A program made the translations under genes and the position numbers. This document shows, piece after piece, positions 1 to 8,654 of a DNA stretch of 64,000 nucleotides; positions within the stretch are counted from its first letter, which is position 1, and each line of letters opens with the position of its first letter. Origin of the DNA: Kitasatospora sp. NBC_01266 (GTDB lineage: Bacteria > Actinomycetota > Actinomycetes > Streptomycetales > Streptomycetaceae); assembly GCF_036242395.1 (NCBI RefSeq), contig NZ_CP108458.1:1302001-1366000 (forward strand), given 5' to 3'. The notes under the pieces are model-generated. The model worked only from the letters and a program-made list of their open reading frames with translations. It had not been told where the DNA came from and did not search any database.

Positions 1-76
1 CTCCAGGGGCGGCTGGCGGTTGGTACGCCCCCGTCGTAACTCGGACGGGGGCGAAGGGCCAGTCGGCGCGACGAGT

Positions 77-322
77 TCACGGCTGTCGACCGATGGATGG
101 GGGCCCTGTGGCCTGGGCTCGTTCGGCCTTGAGGAAGGCCAGCAGGGCTGCGGCAGCGGGGCTGGTGAGGGCCGGTGGGTGTTCGGGAAGCACCACAGTG
201 ACGGTCACGGGCGGAGGTTCGCCGTGCTGCCGGGCAACGCGTGCTGTCGAGCCGTCAGAGCGCCGTTGGCGCGGCGATTCAGGCCGCGGCTGGCGATCCT
301 CGGCCGGCGAGGTGCCTGGCAT
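77..322 (-). CDS. small hypothetical protein downstream of the methylase gene
   Basis: This 81-residue product has an ATG that lies immediately after the TGA ending the cytosine-methylase remnant (TGACATG), so it looks translationally coupled to that gene. The first half is Arg/Pro-rich and the second half (VTVTVVLPEHPPALT, then an Ala/Leu-rich helix) looks like a compact folded segment. No function is recognised. In the ancestral arrangement it would have been the last gene of the minus-strand methylase operon. It may now be cut off from the operon promoter by the element inserted upstream. The high-GC shadow frames here make the call moderate. Confidence 0.45.
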   Translation of the reverse strand: MPGTSPAEDRQPRPESPRQRRSDGSTARVARQHGEPPPVTVTVVLPEHPPALTSPAAAALLAFLKAERAQATGPPSIGRQP

Positions 323-323
323 G

Positions 324-461
324 TCAGCTCCGGTCCGAGGCGGCGTGCTGCTGGAGGAGTTCGGTGAGGGCTCCGGCTGCCTGGTTGACGACCACGGAGT
401 TGCCGAGCAAGCGCAGGCGGGCGGTGCGCGAGATGCCGGGCACACCTGTCCACCCGGGCGG
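324..461 (-). pseudogene. 3' fragment of cytosine-5 DNA methyltransferase (motif X end)
   Basis: On the minus strand this stretch encodes the last ~45 residues of a C5 methyltransferase. PPGWTGVPGIS is followed by a motif-X-like RLRLLGNSVV and a terminal helix. It has no start of its own and begins abruptly next to the recombinase trio. The matching N-terminal part ends equally abruptly at 6609 after FVEWMIGL, which is exactly the sequence expected just before PPGW in this family. The two pieces are therefore one gene interrupted by the Tn554-like element. Joining base 461 to base 6609 restores one reading frame (GL-PPGW). Confidence 0.85.
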
Positions 462-606
462 GGTCCCCTTTCGTCGGGGTGGGTTTGAGGGCGTGCACTG
501 TCGCATGGGGAGTGCTTCATCCGTGTGTGCAACTGCTTCTGTAGGTTTGTCGGGCATGTCTTGCATGGCGTCTCCCTGGGGTTGGTAGTGCCGGGTGGGA
601 GGCGTG

Positions 607-1761
607 ATGGAGGAGTTCAGATCGTTCTTGGTGAAACTGCCGTCCGGGATCAACTACTGGACGGTGCTTGATGCGGGGCTGCGGCCGGTGGTCGCGGCTG
701 ACGAGTTCTTGATCAATGCCCGGTTGGGTCGGGATCTGGCGGAGTCCACGACGCGTGCGTACGCGACATCGATCGCCCTGTACCTGCGGTGGTGCGCGCG
801 GATCGAGATGGGCTGGCCGCAGGCGACGGTTCGGCTGGGCCGGTTCGTGCACTGGTTGCAGCACGATGCTGGCGACGGCGAGAACCTGGTGGTGCTGGTC
901 CGCCCGGTACGCGGTGCCCGACGGGTGAACTGCGTCCTTTCCGCAGTACGGGAGTTCATCCGGTTTGCGGTCTCGACGGGCCTGGCGGACTCGGCGGCGC
1001 TGGAGCCGCTCTACGACTTGGTCCCGGTCTGGGACCTGCCACCGGAGTTGCGCGGAGAAGGGCAGACCCGGTGGCGCTCTCGGGCCCGGCACCGGCTGCG
1101 TGAGGCCGAGTCGCTTGTGGACGCGGCGTCACCGGAGGAGATCCTGGGTCTGCTGCGAGCATGTCGGAACGCCCGGGACCGGTTCATCATCGTGGCGTTG
1201 TGGCGAATGGGCTTGCGCCGGGGTGAGTTGACCGGTGTTCGCCGCGAGGATGTCCATTTCCTTGCCGATGCCTCGCGGTTGGGCTGTGGGATCGCCGCAG
1301 CTCACCTGCATGTCCGGCGCCGGGAGAACGTGAACGGGGCGGCGGCCAAGTCGCGTCGGCACCGGCCGATCCCGGCGGACTGGCTGGTGGTGCAGGCTTA
1401 CGACCGGTTCATGGCCGAGCGGGATGCCTGCCGGCAGGCCCAGGGGTGCGATTTCCTGCTGGTGAACCTGTTCCGGGCGCCGTTGGGGGCGCCGATGCGT
1501 CCGCAGGCGTTGAACGAGTTGCTCGAGGCGCTGTCGCGGCGGGCCGAGCTGGAGCGCGGGGTTCATCCGCACATGGCTCGCCACGCGTTCGGTTCGGGCG
1601 TCGTGGCCGCCGGTGCGACCTTGGACGAGTTCAAGGAGCTCATGGGTCACGCCTCGTTCGCCTCCGGCGAGCCGTACTTGCATCCCGATCCGCGGCGGTT
1701 GCGGGCTGCGGTGGAGAGTGTGCCGTTGCCCCGTGAGATTCCCAGCGAGGTGAACTGGTGA
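607..1761 (+). CDS. tnpA: tyrosine recombinase, TnpA-like
   Basis: A 384-residue site-specific recombinase of the phage-integrase fold. An N-terminal SAM-like core-binding domain lies at about residues 20-125. The catalytic domain shows Arg204 (GLRRGEL), H322-x-x-R325 (HMARHAF), H348 (LMGHAS) and the nucleophile Tyr357 (GEPYLHP), a complete active site. ATG 607 is preferred because GGGAGG lies just upstream; an in-frame GTG at 595 is the alternative. It overlaps tnpB by GTGA. In Tn554-type elements TnpA and TnpB act together to cut and join element ends at a preferred target. Confidence 0.88.
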   Translation: MEEFRSFLVKLPSGINYWTVLDAGLRPVVAADEFLINARLGRDLAESTTRAYATSIALYLRWCARIEMGWPQATVRLGRFVHWLQHDAGDGENLVVLVRPVRGARRVNCVLSAVREFIRFAVSTGLADSAALEPLYDLVPVWDLPPELRGEGQTRWRSRARHRLREAESLVDAASPEEILGLLRACRNARDRFIIVALWRMGLRRGELTGVRREDVHFLADASRLGCGIAAAHLHVRRRENVNGAAAKSRRHRPIPADWLVVQAYDRFMAERDACRQAQGCDFLLVNLFRAPLGAPMRPQALNELLEALSRRAELERGVHPHMARHAFGSGVVAAGATLDEFKELMGHASFASGEPYLHPDPRRLRAAVESVPLPREIPSEVNW

Positions 1762-4205
1762 GTGCAACTTCCCTCCGTCCCCTGCCGGTTGATCCGCAGC
1801 ATGAGGACCTGGCCCGGCTGCGTGCCCGCCTGCGTACGGACTTCCTGACCCGCGCCGGCTGGGACGAGGCCACCGGTGTGCTCACGCCCGACCGGCGGGA
1901 TCCGCTGCTGGGCCTGGAGGACTGTCCGGTGGCGGACTGCCGGGCTCCGCTGCCGAGGCGGGCGGCGAAGCTCTGTGACCGGTGCGCCAGGCGGTTCGAA
2001 TCCGCTGGAGTGGCGTGGGAGGAGTTCCTGCGGCTGCCCGGCGGCGGCATGAGCTTCGGGGACCGGACCTGCACGGTCGCCGGGTGTCCGCGGCCCGGCC
2101 GAGGCCGGGAGGCGCTGTGCCAGGCCCATACCTGGCAGCGCACGCAACGGCCTGCCCTGACAGTAGAACAGTGGGCGGCCCTTCCGGGAGTCGTGCCGTT
2201 GAGTGATCTGGGGCGGTGCCGCGCGATCGCCTGCATCCGCCGCGCCAGCGCGGTCGACCTCCGGTTGTGTCAGGCGCACCATTCCCGCTGGAACAAGCAG
2301 CGCAGAGCTCTGGCCCTGACAGTCGAGGACTTCGACGGCTGGCTCGCGCGGCAGACCAGTGTCGCGGTGGGACAGGTCAACATCCTCACACCGCTTCCCG
2401 AACGGGTCCGGCTCGAAGTCCTGCTCGCCCTGCAACAGCGCACCGACCTGGGCCTGCGGACGTTTCCGACCGCCCTGCGCTACCTGATCAACCTCCTCCA
2501 CACGCGCCAGGCCGCCTCGCTGCTGGGTCTGACCGGCGTGCCCAGCACCAGCATCCGCACTGACGCCGGGGCCCTGCTGCGATCGCTGACAAAGGAGCTG
2601 TACTGCCATCTGTCCGGCCCGGACGTGGAATCCCGCCGTGACCGGTGGAATCTGCAGGTCTTCGGCCTGCCCGGAACCCTGGACTTCACGCCGATCCGTC
2701 AGCGCTGGCTGCGCGAGACCGTCAAGGCATGGACGATCGAAGACCTGCCCCTTCGCTACGGCAAGCAGCAGGCCAGCCAGCCCCGCCAGGTGATCAGCGC
2801 GATCACCCTCCTCTCTGAAAGCCTGCACCTGAGCGCCTCCGAGGGCGGCGAAGTACCGGCGCTGCTGGGCCGCTCGGACATCGTGGCGTTCTGCAACCGG
2901 ATGTCCCATGCCGAGCGCACAGGGCAGATGACCCTGGACAGCCGAATCCGGCTCGTCCGCCTGGCCCGCCGACTCCTCGACGAGGCCCGCCAGCTGGGTC
3001 TCACCCGCACAGGCGGCCCGGCCGCCGGGCTGCCGGGCGACTTCAGCCTGCGGCGCGGCGACATCCCCACCGAGCCCGACAGAGGCGAGGCCGGCCGCGA
3101 CCTTCCCCCGCACATCATCCGCGCCATCAGCGCCAACCTCACTGTATTGCAAAAGCGTTGCGGCAAGGCGGAGCGCCGGATCACCGAGATCCTGATCGAC
3201 ACCGGACGCCGTCCGGAGGAGGTCTGCGCGTTGCCCTGGGACTGCCTGGTTCACGACAGCACCGGTCAACCCGTGCTGGTCTACACCGACTTCAAGAACA
3301 ACCGGATCGGACGTCGCCTGCCCATCCCGCACGACACCGCGCAGGTCATCGCGGCCCAGAAGAAGGACGTCACCGCCCGCTTCCCCGATACCCCGGTGGA
3401 ACGGCTGGCCCTGTTTCCCCGGGACGCGGGCAACCGGGACGGCGCCAAGCCGATCGGCGCGGACGCCTACAGCAACGCGCACCGGATCTTCATCGACGCC
3501 ATCGCCCACCTGCTCATCGACCACGACGGGCTGCCGTTCAACCCGGCTGCCGTCGTCCCGTACGCCTACCGGCACTCCTACGCTCAGCGGCACGCCGACC
3601 AGGGCGTCCCGCCCGATGTGCTGCGGGATTTGATGGGCCATCGAAGTATGCGCACGACGGCCGGGTACTACCGGGTCTCCGCGCACCGATTGCGTTCGGC
3701 GGTCGACAAAGTCGCCCGGCATCAGTTCGACGGAGCCGGCAACCGCGTCTTCCAGCAGGCCGCGGCCCTGCTTGCCGACGACCGTACCCGCATCGCCGTA
3801 GGCCAGGTCGCCGTTCCGTTCGGCATGTGCACCGAACCCAGCAACGTCAAGGCTGGCGGGCAGGCATGCCCGTTCAAGTACACCTGCATCGGCTGCGGCC
3901 ATTTCCGTAGCGACCCCTCCTACCTGCCGGAGCTCAAGTCCTACCTGCAGCAACTCCTCGCCGACCGTGAACGCATCACCGCAGCGGCAGAGTTGACCGA
4001 GTGTGCTCGCGCCCAGCTGATGCCGCCCAGCGAACAGATCGACCAGCTCCGCGCACTGATCCGCCGCATCGAGACCGACCTCGACCAGCTCAGCGACACC
4101 GACCGTGACCAGATCCAGAAGGCGATCACCGCCCTGCGCGGCGCCCGCCAGCGCGTGGACCTGGGCATGCCCACCATCCGCACACCCCGGACTCCGGCCG
4201 AGTGA
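1758..4205 (+). CDS. tnpB: tyrosine recombinase, TnpB-like, with Cys-rich ends
   Basis: An 815-residue recombinase starting at GTG inside the tnpA stop. The N-terminal ~190 residues carry several Cys/His clusters (DCPVADC, LCDRCARR, CTVAGCP, CQAHTW, CQAHH) that look like zinc-binding modules. The integrase catalytic domain is in the C-terminal half: TGRRPEE (catalytic Arg), P-Y-A-Y-R-H where most integrases have P-H-x-x-R-H, LMGHRS, and the tyrosine in TTAGYYRVS. A further zinc-type cluster (GMCTEP...CPFKYTCIGCGHF) and a long helix follow, matching the C-terminal layout of TnpB. It is the second of three co-transcribed recombination genes. Confidence 0.86.
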   Translation: MSATSLRPLPVDPQHEDLARLRARLRTDFLTRAGWDEATGVLTPDRRDPLLGLEDCPVADCRAPLPRRAAKLCDRCARRFESAGVAWEEFLRLPGGGMSFGDRTCTVAGCPRPGRGREALCQAHTWQRTQRPALTVEQWAALPGVVPLSDLGRCRAIACIRRASAVDLRLCQAHHSRWNKQRRALALTVEDFDGWLARQTSVAVGQVNILTPLPERVRLEVLLALQQRTDLGLRTFPTALRYLINLLHTRQAASLLGLTGVPSTSIRTDAGALLRSLTKELYCHLSGPDVESRRDRWNLQVFGLPGTLDFTPIRQRWLRETVKAWTIEDLPLRYGKQQASQPRQVISAITLLSESLHLSASEGGEVPALLGRSDIVAFCNRMSHAERTGQMTLDSRIRLVRLARRLLDEARQLGLTRTGGPAAGLPGDFSLRRGDIPTEPDRGEAGRDLPPHIIRAISANLTVLQKRCGKAERRITEILIDTGRRPEEVCALPWDCLVHDSTGQPVLVYTDFKNNRIGRRLPIPHDTAQVIAAQKKDVTARFPDTPVERLALFPRDAGNRDGAKPIGADAYSNAHRIFIDAIAHLLIDHDGLPFNPAAVVPYAYRHSYAQRHADQGVPPDVLRDLMGHRSMRTTAGYYRVSAHRLRSAVDKVARHQFDGAGNRVFQQAAALLADDRTRIAVGQVAVPFGMCTEPSNVKAGGQACPFKYTCIGCGHFRSDPSYLPELKSYLQQLLADRERITAAAELTECARAQLMPPSEQIDQLRALIRRIETDLDQLSDTDRDQIQKAITALRGARQRVDLGMPTIRTPRTPAE

Positions 4206-4212
4206 GGAAGCA

Positions 4213-4752
4213 ATGACCGATCCCCATCCGCTCGCGGCGGCCCGCCGCGCGGACACCGACCGGCGCCGCACCCGCGTCCAGCAGGCACTCGCCGAACTCG
4301 CCGATGATCCAGGACAGATCAGCATCTCCTCCGTCGCCGCCCGCGCGGGCGTCCACCGCTCCTTCCTGCACCGGCACCAGGACCTCCACTCCGCCGTCCT
4401 CGCCGCCCAGCAGGCCATGCCCGCCCCTCGCGCGCGGTCCGCGACCACCAGCGCGGCATCGCTCCGCGCGGACAACGCCAACCTCACCGAGCGCAACCGC
4501 CGCCTCCAGCAGCACATCCACGTCCTCGAAGATCGACTTTCCGAGCTCCTGGGCGAGCAAACCCTCCAGCGCAGCGGCCTGGGCGCGCCGCCGGCCACCG
4601 CGGCCATGGAGCAGCAGCTCGAAGAGCTCCGCCAGGACAACCTCGACCTGCAACGCACCCTCGAAGAACGCGATGAGGAACTCGGAGCCATCCGGGAGGC
4701 ATACCGCCGCCTCATGGCCGACCGAAACCGAAGTGCATCCGGAATCATCTGA
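4213..4752 (+). CDS. tnpC: TnpC-like transposition accessory protein (DUF6262 type)
   Basis: This 179-residue product starts 7 nt after the tnpB stop with a GAGGAAG ribosome site. An N-terminal helix-turn-helix of TetR-like appearance lies at about residues 22-62 (QISISSVAARAGVHRSFLHRH). It is followed by a long heptad-rich coiled coil (about 80-115 and 130-170, LRADNANLTERNRRL). TnpC proteins of Tn554-type elements are small accessory factors influencing orientation or efficiency of insertion, and the size, position and coiled coil fit. Length, charge and codon use match tnpA and tnpB, unlike the two downstream cargo genes. Confidence 0.8.
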   Translation: MTDPHPLAAARRADTDRRRTRVQQALAELADDPGQISISSVAARAGVHRSFLHRHQDLHSAVLAAQQAMPAPRARSATTSAASLRADNANLTERNRRLQQHIHVLEDRLSELLGEQTLQRSGLGAPPATAAMEQQLEELRQDNLDLQRTLEERDEELGAIREAYRRLMADRNRSASGII

Positions 4753-4969
4753 TCCGTCCCTCATGTGCTCGGAGCAGGAGCTACTGGTTGACGCCATACG
4801 GAGGAAGTAGGCTCCGGCTGCGGTGAAGCCAGTCACGTCAGCCCTAGCCGCTCGGTAGGAGTGCCAGGCCGGGAACGCAAACCACTCCGATAGCCGAGTG
4901 GCAGGTGACAGCCGTCAATTATTCTGCATACGATCGAGAGGAGTGGTTCGCCGACGAGAGAGGCTGGCT

Positions 4970-5917
4970 ATGACCCCAATCGATCCTGAGTGGCTACGAT
5001 TGCTGCCACTTCCCGAATCTCCCGGGTGGCGCAGCGAGGGAAATATCGCGCGCTTCAACCAGATGCGGGAGGTCCTGCCGGAGGAACTTACTCCTTCGGC
5101 ATATTGGACCCTGCGGGTCTGCGAGGAATTTAATCACCAAATGGACTCCTCGGAATGGCGCGCCGCATACCTCCCACCCGGATTCCAGTATGCTGGTGTT
5201 GGCTTCCTGAATCCGAGTATTGATGGCTATCTTCCAGGTGCTTTTGGCGTAATTCTCTACACGTCCGATGACGTGCCTGAACGGCTTCGCCCTCCATTTC
5301 AAGACGTGCTGTGGGTGGATGAGATCGGATTTCTTATGGTCCGCCGCTCTGTCACTTTCGAGGATCATGTTTCCGTGACGTCGCCATTTCAGGGTTCTAT
5401 CACCTGCTGGGCACGCTCCCGCGTCAGCGATCCCCAGCCTTGCGAGGGTTGGCTAACAGCGGGGCACGTCGTACGAGATGCCAGTGGTTCAGTAGACTTT
5501 TCTGATGGCGCCTCCGGGAAAATCATTGACCAGGCGTCGCTGTGCATTGATGCGGCAGTCGTAGACACCACGAATCCGTGCAGCGTGAAAAGTCAACTGA
5601 CGGTCAGGCCAGCTGTTCCCGGAACGAAAGTCAGCTTTCCGCAGCTTGCAGGGGGAACGGTCACTTCTGATATCTGGGATGTCGCTAGTACATTTGGCCA
5701 AATGGGCTCCGCCCACTTCCCAGTCCGCTTTGCGATGGGCGACTACGGTGTTGGCGGTGACTCCGGCGCACTGGTTTCCTCAAATCCTGGGGATATCGTA
5801 GGCATCTATCTGGGGCGATACCAAGCTTCAATTCGGGGGGTCAAGTACCCCATTGGCGGGTTTGGACTATCCGCAGAGAATCTGCAAGAAGTTATGGAGA
5901 TGGAGTTCTACTCATGA
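4970..5917 (+). CDS. trypsin-fold serine protease with novel N-terminal region
   Basis: A 315-residue protein; ATG 4970 follows GAGAGG (an upstream in-frame start at 4898 would add 24 unlikely residues). Residues ~1-140 form a region I do not recognise (LPEELTPSAYW, DDVPERLRPPF). Residues ~150-305 are a trypsin-like barrel with His166 (LTAGHVV), Asp194 (CIDAAVVD) and Ser265 in GVGGDSGALVS. No signal peptide or membrane segment is visible, so it is probably cytoplasmic. It overlaps the next gene by ATGA. GC is visibly lower than in the flanking recombinases, indicating separate acquisition. It is the predicted effector or processing enzyme of a conflict module. Confidence 0.82.
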   Translation: MTPIDPEWLRLLPLPESPGWRSEGNIARFNQMREVLPEELTPSAYWTLRVCEEFNHQMDSSEWRAAYLPPGFQYAGVGFLNPSIDGYLPGAFGVILYTSDDVPERLRPPFQDVLWVDEIGFLMVRRSVTFEDHVSVTSPFQGSITCWARSRVSDPQPCEGWLTAGHVVRDASGSVDFSDGASGKIIDQASLCIDAAVVDTTNPCSVKSQLTVRPAVPGTKVSFPQLAGGTVTSDIWDVASTFGQMGSAHFPVRFAMGDYGVGGDSGALVSSNPGDIVGIYLGRYQASIRGVKYPIGGFGLSAENLQEVMEMEFYS

Positions 5918-6285
5918 GCAACCAAGAGCCTCAGGTGGGGACCGTGCCGATTATGCTCTCGGGCCCGCACTCCGCGCCGACAACCGAGTTTCGTGGATCT
6001 TCCAGGGAAACTGTCGAATTGCAGCGCGGACCTCGAACTTCCATCAAGGATGTCAAGCTAGATGAGGATAGCTACAACAGAATCTGTACGCAGGTGTTTG
6101 CCCTTGTTGACGCCCAGGAAAAGGCGCGACAGAAAGACACGAGGGCGACAGCTCAGCACAATGGGGGCTTCTCAGTCAACGAGATCACGGTTCACCTTGG
6201 CCTTAGCGCCAGCGGTAAAGTGGCTTTCATCGCAGAGGCCGGTGTTGAGGTCTCCATCGAAGTCACATTCAAGCGCGGCGGATAG
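5914..6285 (+). CDS. Trypco1-domain (CU044_2847 family) partner protein
   Basis: A 123-residue protein whose ATG overlaps the protease stop (ATGA). The N-terminal ~60 residues are variable; VPIMLSG near the start may be a beta strand. A helix (DEDSYNRICTQVFALVDAQ) leads to the C-terminal signature VNEITVHLGLSASGKVAF with EAGVEVSIEVTFKR, resembling the Trypco1 pattern (E-I/V-x-V-x-x-G-L-x-x-S ... A-x-x-x-F-x-V-T). Trypco1 domains are known from operons with trypsin-like proteases in predicted NTP-dependent conflict systems. Here no NTPase or separate toxin is present. Tight coupling implies fixed stoichiometry with the protease; substrate or regulator are both possible. Confidence 0.7.
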   Translation: MSNQEPQVGTVPIMLSGPHSAPTTEFRGSSRETVELQRGPRTSIKDVKLDEDSYNRICTQVFALVDAQEKARQKDTRATAQHNGGFSVNEITVHLGLSASGKVAFIAEAGVEVSIEVTFKRGG

Positions 6286-6608
6286 TTGGACCGAGGAACG
6301 CGACGCTACGACGGCCTCTGCCTGCTGCAACCGCACCGAACTACCGAAGCAAGTAGTCGAGGGCGGCGGCCGGGACACTCACCTGGGAGGCGAATCTAGC
6401 CAGGTCGGACGCGGTAGCCGAGAGAACCCCGATCCTGAGCTACGCGTTCCAAGACGGCGGAAGGAGTCGTCGGCGGTTGACTTCCTCGTTCCCTCCATCG
6501 CTGAGCATCAACTCTGTCGCGTGTGGCTCATGTGCGACATGTGTCGCGCACGGCCAGACGTACAAAGGTGCAGCTCAAATCGCCAGTGTGCGGAAATATC
6601 CCGATAGA
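6286..6608. other. right-terminal noncoding segment of the Tn554-like element
   Basis: There is no convincing gene here. The stretch carries the spaced near-palindrome GCGACATGTGTCGC at 6534-6547 and a further TGTCGC at 6515, matching TGTCGC at 499 in the left end. These could be recombinase-binding sites. The cytosine-methylase reading frame runs across the junction into this DNA and stops at 6528, adding 27 foreign residues to the truncated enzyme. Confidence 0.45.
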
Positions 6609-7616
6609 AAGACCTATCATCCACTCCACGAAGTCCGGTGACAGGACCGGTGTCCCGGTCCGCCCCGGACAGGTGGGCTGTGGAGCTGGACGGTTGAGGA
6701 TCCGCTCCCAGCGACGGATCGCGGCCTCGTAATCGCCCCACCGGGTGTGAATGGACGTCAGGGACTCGGAGGAGCCGAGTTCCTCGGAGCAATGGCGGCG
6801 ATGGCGGATGGCAGAGTGAGGTCGCCCTTGGAACCGCGCTGACGTGGGCTTCCCTTGGCACCGTCGCCAGCCAGCGGGGTCGGCAGCAACACTGGTGGCG
6901 CACTGCCAATATCCGGGACGGCTACCGGGATCGGGGCATCGGGCTCTTCGGTCGGGAGAATGGTGAGAGCGATTTGGGTGCGCAGGTTGAAGCCCCGTCC
7001 GGTGGGCCGGTTGCGTCCCGGCCCGGTGGAGTCGGAGACGGTGGGGGTTACCAGCAGGCGCATCGCGAAGCAGCCCGAGGAGGAAGAGGCGGTCGCGGCG
7101 GTGTGGGGCTCCGACGTCGCTTGCTCGTAGGCAGCGCCATGCGAGGTCGTACCCGCTGACGGCCAGGTCGGCGGCGACGGTGTCGAGTCCGCGCCGGCGG
7201 AGGGCGGTGACGTTCTCCACGAAGACGTACCGGGGTGCCAGTACGCGAACGGCGTGGGCGATGGTGTGCCAGAGTCCACTGCGGGTGCCTTCCATGAGTC
7301 CGGCGCCGCGCCCGGCGTACGAGATGTCCTGACATGGGAACCCGGCCGTGAGGATCTCCACGGGCTCGACGGTGTACCAGTCGACGGCGGTGAGGTCGCC
7401 GAGGTTGGGGACGTGCGGGAAGCGGTGGGCTAGGAGCAGGCGGGCAGCGGGGTCGTTGTCGGCGCACCAGGCCAGGCGGGCAGGCAGGACGGCTTCAACC
7501 GCCAGGTCGAGGGCGGCAGTCCCGGTGCACAGGCTGCCGATCCGCAAGCCGGACCCGGTCCGGGTGAGGGCCTGCGGGCCGAGGGCTCCCGGCCCGCAGA
7601 CGATGTTCGGGATCAC
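6609..7616 (-). pseudogene. cytosine-5 DNA methyltransferase, C-terminally truncated by transposon
   Basis: The GTG at 7616 overlaps the upstream methylase stop (GTGA). About 336 native residues remain, then the frame enters the transposon. Motif I is LRIGSLCTGTAALDLAV, the catalytic Cys95 sits in GFPCQDISYAG (motif IV), ENV is motif VI and RRDRLFLL is motif VIII. The target-recognition region follows and the native sequence stops after FVEWMIGL. Motif X, which helps form the cofactor pocket and dock the domains, is left behind at 324-461, so activity is probably lost or poor. In the intact state it would make 5-methylcytosine; no cognate restriction nuclease is seen nearby. Confidence 0.87.
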
Positions 7617-8611
7617 GGAGTCGTAGCCTCCGCCCGGGCGACCGAACCGACCTGGTCGCCCGTCATCGACTTGCGCACAGAACCCGTGAGTGGGGCCCGC
7701 AGGACCAGCACGTCCTCGTGCACGATCAAGTGCATGGGGACTCCGGCGGCGCGGGCGGTGCGGACGTTCTTGAGCTGGAAGAAGGAGGGCCGGGCGGCCA
7801 GTTCGCCGTCGCGCACGCCTGCGAGCAGGGCCACGCACCGCTCGACCGGGGTGAGGCCGGCGGCCTGTCCGGCGGCGATGATCGCGGCGGGCAGGTCGAC
7901 GAGTTCGCCGTGGTGGCGCCAGGGGCGGGCGGTGACCGCCACGTGCGCGCCTGAAGCCAGCAGGGGCAGGCAGTTGGCGAGGATCGTGGTGAAGGCGTCG
8001 ACGAGGTCGTCGGTGGGGGCGAGGGCGAGGTTGGCCGGGTTGGTGCCGTAGCTGGCGTCGAACTTGGCGACACCGCTTCGGCCGGTGTCCCGGGTGGCGT
8101 TCACGCGGCCATGGACGGAGGCGCCGTAGGGCGGGGAGGTGAGCAGGAGCCGGACCTGACCGCGGTGTTCGGCGTCGAGGAGGCTGTGGGCGTGGCGCCC
8201 GTCACCGGTCCGGACGCTCGCTCGGCCGGTGGCACCCTGGGTGCGGGCGAGGTGAAGGTTGGCGCGGGCGACAGCCGTCCAGCGGCCCTCAAGCTCCACG
8301 CCGACCGCGTCGCGACCGAGGTGGACAGCCTCCACGAGGGTGGTGCCGATGCCGCACATCGGGTCCAGGATGAGCTGGCCCGGGTCGGTGTAGGTAGTGA
8401 TGGCGTGGGCGGCGATGGCGGGGAGCATCTTGGCCGGGTGGGCGGCGGAGGCCGGGGTGTAGCGGTCGCGGCGCTGGTTGCGGGCGTCCTTCTGCGCGGT
8501 GACCCACACCGAGGTGGGCAGCGAGGCGAGGGTCACCGGGGCGGGGATGGTTCCGGGGGCTCGGCGCGGCGAGGGCTGAGCAGCGGGGGCGGGCTGGCGG
8601 TGAACGGTCAT
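7613..8611 (-). CDS. N4-cytosine/N6-adenine-type DNA methyltransferase
   Basis: A 332-residue SAM-dependent methyltransferase. The cofactor motif DPMCGIGTTLVEA is at about residue 85 and the catalytic motif LLTSPPYGASVHG (motif IV, S-P-P-Y, typical of N4-cytosine enzymes) is at about 175. The order, with cofactor motif before catalytic motif, also resembles TRM11-like RNA methylases. Context beside a C5 methylase within a conjugative region favours DNA. It overlaps the C5 gene by GTGA and follows the methylase-like gene by 43 bp, so the three form one operon. A plausible role is epigenetic masking of the element against host restriction. Confidence 0.82.
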   Translation of the reverse strand: MTVHRQPAPAAQPSPRRAPGTIPAPVTLASLPTSVWVTAQKDARNQRRDRYTPASAAHPAKMLPAIAAHAITTYTDPGQLILDPMCGIGTTLVEAVHLGRDAVGVELEGRWTAVARANLHLARTQGATGRASVRTGDGRHAHSLLDAEHRGQVRLLLTSPPYGASVHGRVNATRDTGRSGVAKFDASYGTNPANLALAPTDDLVDAFTTILANCLPLLASGAHVAVTARPWRHHGELVDLPAAIIAAGQAAGLTPVERCVALLAGVRDGELAARPSFFQLKNVRTARAAGVPMHLIVHEDVLVLRAPLTGSVRKSMTGDQVGSVARAEATTP

Positions 8612-8654
8612 GGAGCGCTCCTCACTCGGGGGCTGGGGGTCGGGTGGGGAGGGT

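Larger units (their letters stand above)
462..6608 (+). mobile_element. Tn554-like transposon (recombinase trio plus protease/Trypco1 cargo)
   Basis: The element spans about 6.15 kb and is delimited by the two halves of the split methylase gene. The outer bases of the intact gene would read ...GGGCGG then AAGACC..., so 462 and 6608 are the inferred ends (a few bases uncertain). It contains two overlapping tyrosine-recombinase genes and a small coiled-coil/HTH protein, the tnpA-tnpB-tnpC order of Tn554-type elements, followed by a lower-GC two-gene cargo. No flanking direct repeat is visible, as expected for this family. TGTCGC/GCGACA motifs recur near both ends (499-504, 6515-6520, 6534-6547) and might be recombinase sites (inference). 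Confidence 0.8.

Noticed and set aside
1647-4748. A 1033-codon open frame antisense to the recombinase genes
   Set aside because: High-GC shadow: composition is Arg/Ser/Gly-rich without domain motifs, and the plus strand has complete TnpB and TnpC.
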